From NZQO01 sp002693605 (lineage in GTDB: Bacteria; Bacteroidota; Bacteroidia; Flavobacteriales; Flavobacteriaceae), in contig CAXAVH010000116.1 of the NCBI GenBank assembly GCA_963972105.1, positions 1-7,750 of the forward strand: DNA of 7,750 nucleotides. The letters are read 5' to 3'. The notes under the pieces were generated by a model. The model made no database searches. It was given only the letters and a program-made list of their open reading frames with translations, and was not told where the DNA came from. This document shows, in pieces, positions 6,503 through 7,750 of this stretch. Each line of letters opens with the position of its first letter. Positions within the stretch are counted from its first letter, which is position 1. Made by a program: the position numbers and the translations under genes.

Positions 6503-7621
6503 ATGACGCAGGGTGGGAGCGATCGAAAATTTAAAGTGTGCTTGGTGAGCCTGTGGTTGGCAAGGGGTGGGGCAGAGCGTTCCTGCGCAATGCTTTCGCA
6601 AATGCTCACTTCACACGGGCACGATGTGCATATCGTGGTATTGAACGATGCAGTGGAATACCCATACGAAGGCACCTTGTTCAATCTGGGGAAACTTAAA
6701 ATCAGCAACGATACCCTTCGGAAACGACTAAAGCGCTTCCGGTTACTTCGGAAATATATACGGAACCAAAAATTCGATGTAATAATCGACCACCGCCCGA
6801 AAAATCACTACTTCCGGGAAGTTTTTTATAGACGGTATATCTATAAGGGCATTCCGCGTATTTATGTTGTGCACAGTTCCAATAAAGCCGAATATAACAC
6901 CTCGAAACCAGACAAATTCGCGCAGATCAACAACGGAAATATCGCCACGGTAGCGGTTTCAGATTATATAAAGAATGAGATCTTAGTGCCTCAGGGAGTG
7001 GTGAATGCCGTGACTATACATAACGCTTTTAATCCCGATTGGAAAAACAACGATGCTGATCTACCCGCTCTATTGAGGGATAAAAGCTATCTTTTAAGCT
7101 ACGGTAGGTTGGACGATTCGGTAAAGGATTTTTCCTTTCTAATACACGCCTTCGACGCGTCGCAAATTTGGAAACAGGGCCACTATCTTGTAATAATGGG
7201 CAGTGGGCCCGACGAGAAAAAATTGAAGGCTCTTGCCAACTCGGTAGCGGCAAGCCATACTATCTTGTTCGTGCCGTTTATTTCGGAGCCGTTTGCCGTT
7301 ATCCGTGCTGCGCGCTTTGTTACACTCACTAGCCGCTATGAGGGATTCCCTATGGTGTTGGTCGAGTCACTTTCGATAGGGACGCCCGTTGTTTCGTTAG
7401 ATATCGTCTCGGGTCCTTCGGAAATGATAAAACACCGCGAAAATGGTTTGTTGGTTTCCGAAAGAAGTATACCTTTATTTGCCGAAAGCCTTCGCGAAAT
7501 GAGCGAGAACGACCCACTGTACAACCAATGCAAGCAACAGGCCGAGGCGTCGGTAGCGCACTTTTCAATGGCCGAAATTTCTAAAAAATGGAACAATTTA
7601 CTTCAAGATGGACTTTCCTGA
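6503..7621 (+). CDS. Glycosyltransferase family 4 (GT-B, retaining)
   Basis: A complete 372-residue cytosolic GT-B enzyme. The N-terminal domain opens KVCLVSLWLARGGAERSCAM (11-30), where GGAER is the acceptor-side glycine loop of family 4. GHDVHIVVL (39-47) and VIIDHRPKNHY (93-103) follow. The C-terminal domain contains TIHNAFNPDW (171-180), LLSYGRLDDSVKDFSFLIHA (197-216), LVIMGSGPDEKKLKALA (229-245) and RYEGFPMVLVESLSIGTPVV (278-297). The last block carries the canonical E-x7-E pair, E280 and E288, that binds the donor nucleotide and sugar. GPSEMIKHRENGLL (304-317) completes the donor site. The enzyme would extend a lipid-linked oligosaccharide; donor and linkage are not predictable. A perfect -7-like element lies at 6462-6469. 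The 3' end overlaps the ketoisomerase start by 14 nt (7608-7621), so the two are probably cotranscribed and coupled. The GT4 assignment is secure. Confidence 0.93.
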   Translation: MTQGGSDRKFKVCLVSLWLARGGAERSCAMLSQMLTSHGHDVHIVVLNDAVEYPYEGTLFNLGKLKISNDTLRKRLKRFRLLRKYIRNQKFDVIIDHRPKNHYFREVFYRRYIYKGIPRIYVVHSSNKAEYNTSKPDKFAQINNGNIATVAVSDYIKNEILVPQGVVNAVTIHNAFNPDWKNNDADLPALLRDKSYLLSYGRLDDSVKDFSFLIHAFDASQIWKQGHYLVIMGSGPDEKKLKALANSVAASHTILFVPFISEPFAVIRAARFVTLTSRYEGFPMVLVESLSIGTPVVSLDIVSGPSEMIKHRENGLLVSERSIPLFAESLREMSENDPLYNQCKQQAEASVAHFSMAEISKKWNNLLQDGLS

Positions 7622-7750
7622 TATAGATTCAATCGAATTGGTGGATATCCCCAAGATTAGCGATCCCGATGGTCGCGGCAACCTCTCTGTCATCGAGAAG
7701 GAATTACTGCCCTTCCAAATTAAAAGGGTGTATTACTTGTACGACGTACC
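7608..7750 (+). CDS. fdtA: FdtA/QdtA-like (WxcM-like cupin) dTDP-sugar 3,4-ketoisomerase, N-terminal fragment
   Basis: Only 47 full codons are present before the right edge. IELVDIPKISDPDGRGNLSV (9-28) and FQIKRVYYLYDV (36-47) match the start of the small cupin enzymes that isomerise dTDP-4-keto-6-deoxyglucose to the 3-keto form, which an FdtB/QdtB aminotransferase then uses. The catalytic histidines of the family lie just beyond the visible part, so activity cannot be judged. FdtA (galacto product) and QdtA (gluco product) cannot be separated here. The ATG at 7608 is chosen because the frame gives the family start; it lies inside the last codons of the preceding glycosyltransferase in another frame. 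The fragment resembles the family strongly enough for the assignment, and its partner aminotransferase lies at 2927-4027. A bifunctional WxcM-type fusion with an acetyltransferase domain downstream remains possible. Confidence 0.85.
   Translation, partial: MDFPDIDSIELVDIPKISDPDGRGNLSVIEKELLPFQIKRVYYLYDV

Noticed and set aside
1..7750. Search for defence systems, CRISPR repeats, insertion sequences, tRNA or rRNA genes
   Set aside because: Every gene belongs to polysaccharide or membrane-glycan families. No transposase, direct repeat array, terminal inverted repeats or tRNA-like cloverleaf was seen by eye.

Overview
The window looks like a piece of a surface-polysaccharide (O-antigen or capsule type) biosynthesis locus from a Bacteroidota bacterium, most likely a member of the Flavobacteriaceae. 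The evidence is the protein families (a FemAB-like GNAT protein, a DegT-type aminotransferase, an O-antigen translocase, and an FdtA/WxcM-type ketoisomerase next to GT-B glycosyltransferases), the promoter-like elements matching the Bacteroidota -7 consensus TAnnTTTG, the lack of obvious Shine-Dalgarno sequences, and a moderate base composition. Genus cannot be told from the sequence alone.

Layout. Positions 1-1855 (minus strand) hold a two-gene unit transcribed leftward: a multi-pass membrane protein resembling a GT-C glycosyltransferase (569-1855), then a family 2 glycosyltransferase of the polyprenyl-phosphate-sugar synthase type, cut by the window edge (1-572). An 85-nt AT-rich divergent spacer (1856-1940) follows. 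Positions 1941-5320 (plus strand) form a tight three-gene operon: FemAB-like GNAT protein, PLP sugar aminotransferase (FdtB type) and Wzx-like flippase. A minus-strand GT-B glycosyltransferase (5317-6453) meets the flippase tail to tail, sharing a CTAG. A 49-nt divergent spacer (6454-6502) carries two perfect TAnnTTTG elements facing each other. Then come a plus-strand family 4 glycosyltransferase (6503-7621) and the start of an FdtA/QdtA-like sugar 3,4-ketoisomerase (7608 to the edge).

How the genes fit together (inference from families). The ketoisomerase and aminotransferase are consecutive enzymes for a dTDP-3-amino-3,6-dideoxyhexose (Fuc3N or Qui3N). The FemAB/GNAT protein may acylate or aminoacylate the amino sugar or glycan. 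The two GT-B enzymes would add sugars to an undecaprenyl-linked oligosaccharide on the cytoplasmic face, and the flippase would export it. The GT2/GT-C pair suggests a separate modification outside the membrane using a polyprenyl-phosphate sugar.

The coding content belongs to recognisable families. I do not see a clearly new system, mobile element, RNA gene or CRISPR array. The less ordinary points are in the architecture: repeated strand switches with almost no spacer, overlapping face-to-face promoters, three non-ATG starts, and a same-frame TAG/TTG junction between the aminotransferase and the flippase.
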